The notes beneath the pieces are model-generated. The model was not told where the DNA came from and did not search any database. It saw only the letters and a list, made by a program, of their open reading frames with translations. This document shows, in pieces, positions 62,207 through 64,000 of a stretch of 64,000 nt of DNA; the stretch's first letter is position 1, and the number at the start of each line of letters is the position of its first letter. The DNA lies in assembly GCA_029782365.1 (NCBI GenBank), contig JAKOUW010000096.1, positions 486,467-550,466 of the forward strand. Direction: 5' to 3'. The stretch is from Chloroflexota bacterium. GTDB taxonomy: Bacteria > Chloroflexota > Anaerolineae > Anaerolineales > UBA4823. The translations under genes were made by a program, and so were the position numbers.

Positions 62207-63457
62207 ATGAACCAATCGAATGATCTTACCCTCGATCTGCGCACGGAACAGAGTCTGGTGCCCAGCGGTGTGCCCGCTCAGCGCATCCTGGAAGTGCGCG
62301 TGCGCGCGCCCCAAGCCGGCTCGCCGGTTTCTCGTTCGCCATTGAACCTGGCCCTTGTGCTGGACCGCAGCGGCTCGATGAGCGGGGAGAAACTGGCTTT
62401 TGTGCAGCGCGCCGCCCGCCATGTGCTCGATTTGCTCGACGAGCGTGACCAGGCGGCCCTGGTCGCCTACGACAATGAAATCAGCCTGCTCTCTCCCAGC
62501 ACGCCAGTCACGCCTGGCGCGCGCTCTCGTTTGCAGGAGCGCATCGACAGCCTGAAGGCCGGCGCCACCACCAATTTGAGCGGCGGCTGGTTCGAAGGTC
62601 TGCAGCAGGTGGCTGGCGCCGCCACCAACCTCAGCTTGAACCGCGCCTTACTGCTCACCGATGGGTTAGCCAATGAAGGCATCACCGACCTGGAAACGCT
62701 CTGCCAGCATGCCAAAGAGCTCGCCCGGCGCGGGGTTTCCACCTCCACCTTCGGGGTCGGCGAGGGTTTCAATGAATATCTGCTGGAAGGCATCGCCAAC
62801 CAGGGCGGCGGCAGTTTCTATTTCATCGACCTGCCTCAGCGCATCCCAGAAATTTTCGTGCGCGAATTCCATGAACTGCAGTCTGTCACTGCCCGCCAGG
62901 CGACCCTGAGCTTGCAGCTCCCGCCTCAATTCTCCGCTGGCGTGTTGGGCGGCTGGCGCACAGAACAGGACGGTGTCAGCCTGCACATCTACCTGGGCGA
63001 CTTGCTGGCCGGGCGTGAACAGGTGCTGTACATCCGCCTGCTCACCCCTCCCCAGTCAGGCTCGCTTCCCGCCGAACTGCACCTGCTGGCCAGCCTGGAG
63101 GCCAAAGGCGAGGACAATCAACCCTTTAAGGCTTCTGGCGAATTGGTTTTCACCTACGCTCCTGCCGACCAGGCCGCTGCCCCGGGCCTGCGCAGTGTGT
63201 TGGAGGGATTCGCCCGCGCCGAGATGGCTGAGGCAGCCGCAGAAGCGCTCAGGCTGGAACGCCAGGGACAAAATCAGCAGGCCAAAGCCGTCCTCATGCA
63301 GTCGCTGGCGGCCAGCGCACCTTACATGCCGGCGGCTGATTCAGCCGTTTACAAAGACATGGCTGATAACCTGCAGCACGGACTGGCTGAATCTGACCGT
63401 AAAATCGCACATTACCAGACCTATACCCGCCGCAAAGGGAAAGATAAAAGTTCCTAG
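62207..63457 (+). CDS. Cytoplasmic von Willebrand factor A (VWA) domain protein
   Basis: 416 residues without signal peptide or membrane helix. After a beta-rich segment the VWA domain (about 45-230) has a complete metal-ion site: DRSGSMSG (about 52), Thr in GATTNLSGG and Asp in LLTDGLANEG. A beta-sandwich and a helical region follow (about 300-400: AEAAAEALRLERQGQNQQA), ending in a basic tail. It is similar in plan to VWA/CoxE-like and inter-alpha-trypsin-type proteins that assemble with partners by metal-dependent contacts. The partner is unknown; coexpression with MerR is seen in the sequence arrangement. Confidence 0.88.
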   Translation: MNQSNDLTLDLRTEQSLVPSGVPAQRILEVRVRAPQAGSPVSRSPLNLALVLDRSGSMSGEKLAFVQRAARHVLDLLDERDQAALVAYDNEISLLSPSTPVTPGARSRLQERIDSLKAGATTNLSGGWFEGLQQVAGAATNLSLNRALLLTDGLANEGITDLETLCQHAKELARRGVSTSTFGVGEGFNEYLLEGIANQGGGSFYFIDLPQRIPEIFVREFHELQSVTARQATLSLQLPPQFSAGVLGGWRTEQDGVSLHIYLGDLLAGREQVLYIRLLTPPQSGSLPAELHLLASLEAKGEDNQPFKASGELVFTYAPADQAAAPGLRSVLEGFARAEMAEAAAEALRLERQGQNQQAKAVLMQSLAASAPYMPAADSAVYKDMADNLQHGLAESDRKIAHYQTYTRRKGKDKSS

Positions 63458-63484
63458 CCTGGCGATCGGTGAGCGATTCCTGAT

Positions 63485-64000
63485 TCAGGGTTTCACAGCC
63501 TTCAACCAGCGATACACTCGATGCAGCCTGCTGCCGCGCTTTATGCGCAGCAGAGCTGCCGGTCCCAGCCAGGGCGCGGGCAGCGCTTGTTCAAGACCGA
63601 AGCGGCCTTTGAACGCAGAATATAATTTGAAGCAGTCTGGTCCCAGGGGAGCCGCTTTATAACACGCATCTCGCCAGCGCTCCGCCATGCGCCGGCGTAC
63701 CAGGGGCTCATTTCCTTCTGCCAAACGCACCAACCAGGTCCCCGCTGACTCCAATTCTGTGAGCGAAGTCGCCTGGAACCCTTCTGCCAGTCTGGCTAAC
63801 CGGTTCCTCGATTCCAGATTATCAGCGGGGAATGTTTCTGCAATATATCGCCTTCTGATACCTGACATGATCCGAGAAGCTTCCACTCGGCGCACAATAT
63901 GAATTTGCTGCGCGTGGCTGCGCCAGCGATACAACACCTTCGGCAGATTCCCCATCATGTAATGGCCAGCCAGACGCGTCCAAAATTCATAATCGCCCAT
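63485..64000 (-). CDS. Family 2 glycosyltransferase, C-terminal part (5' end outside window)
   Basis: The last 171 residues of a gene entering from the right edge; the codon at 64000 reads Met but lies within the conserved core, so the start is outside. DYEFWTRLAGHYMMGNLPKVLYRWRSHAQQI is the typical end of the GT2 catalytic domain (acidic residue of the acceptor side, then 'LYRWR-H'). A helical and basic C-terminus follows. It probably adds sugars to surface polysaccharide. Confidence 0.75.
   Translation of the reverse strand: MGDYEFWTRLAGHYMMGNLPKVLYRWRSHAQQIHIVRRVEASRIMSGIRRRYIAETFPADNLESRNRLARLAEGFQATSLTELESAGTWLVRLAEGNEPLVRRRMAERWRDACYKAAPLGPDCFKLYSAFKGRFGLEQALPAPWLGPAALLRIKRGSRLHRVYRWLKAVKP

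Overview
The window looks like part of a chromosome from a Chloroflexota bacterium, most likely of the Anaerolineae type. This is inferred from: many large secreted proteins built from propellers, beta-helices, LRRs and Thr/Pro-rich linkers; several that end in a short 'LP plus hydrophobics' C-terminus; lipoproteins and direct membrane anchors; no outer-membrane machinery; and many leaderless-looking promoters. No rRNA, tRNA, CRISPR array, prophage or intact insertion sequence was seen.

Layout. 1-5054: partial Fur-family repressor with its own Fur box, a GH97 lipoprotein, a methyltransferase and tyrS. 5209-15492: a membrane-anchored nucleoside-phosphorylase-like protein with NTF2-like ectodomains, a GH17/CBM/propeller surface protein, a propeller lipoprotein, a small anchored Ig-like protein, a frameshifted gene remnant, a small Thr/Pro-rich anchored protein and a double nucleotidyltransferase. 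15480-25638: a GAF-GAF-GGDEF diguanylate cyclase, a sortilin-like BNR surface protein, an MFS exporter and a beta-helix surface protein. 25899-31889: pstSCAB without phoU, then a NarL-type response regulator and histidine kinase. 31894-41292: three arfB-like ribosome-rescue genes (one without the GGQ motif) on either side of a 7.1-kb gene for a five-module TIG/NHL surface protein. 41502-47672: a lone molybdopterin oxidoreductase, then a TipA-type MerR regulator, an AAA ATPase and a PabB-PabC fusion in one operon. 47837-53762: a four-gene unit combining a small hydrophobic protein, a solute-binding-like lipoprotein, a P-loop ATPase and a large TPR/membrane protein. 53863-64000: a GNAT-decarboxylase fusion with a DinB protein, a plant-type LRR surface protein split by one extra base, a methyltransferase, a MerR-VWA operon and the end of a glycosyltransferase.

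The best candidate for an undescribed system is 47837-53762. Its small protein and its ATPase share a nearly identical short motif (GF-F-GPA-FNQSQL). The ATPase and its likely sensor half, which carries two winged-helix-like repeats, a helical-repeat region and membrane segments, are separate genes one base apart. I read this as a split STAND/NACHT-like signalling or conflict system at the membrane, but its function is inference. Other points of interest are a set of six promoters whose -10 box lies exactly six bases before the start codon, a near-identical 182-bp arfB block on both sides of the giant gene, and several uncommon domain fusions.
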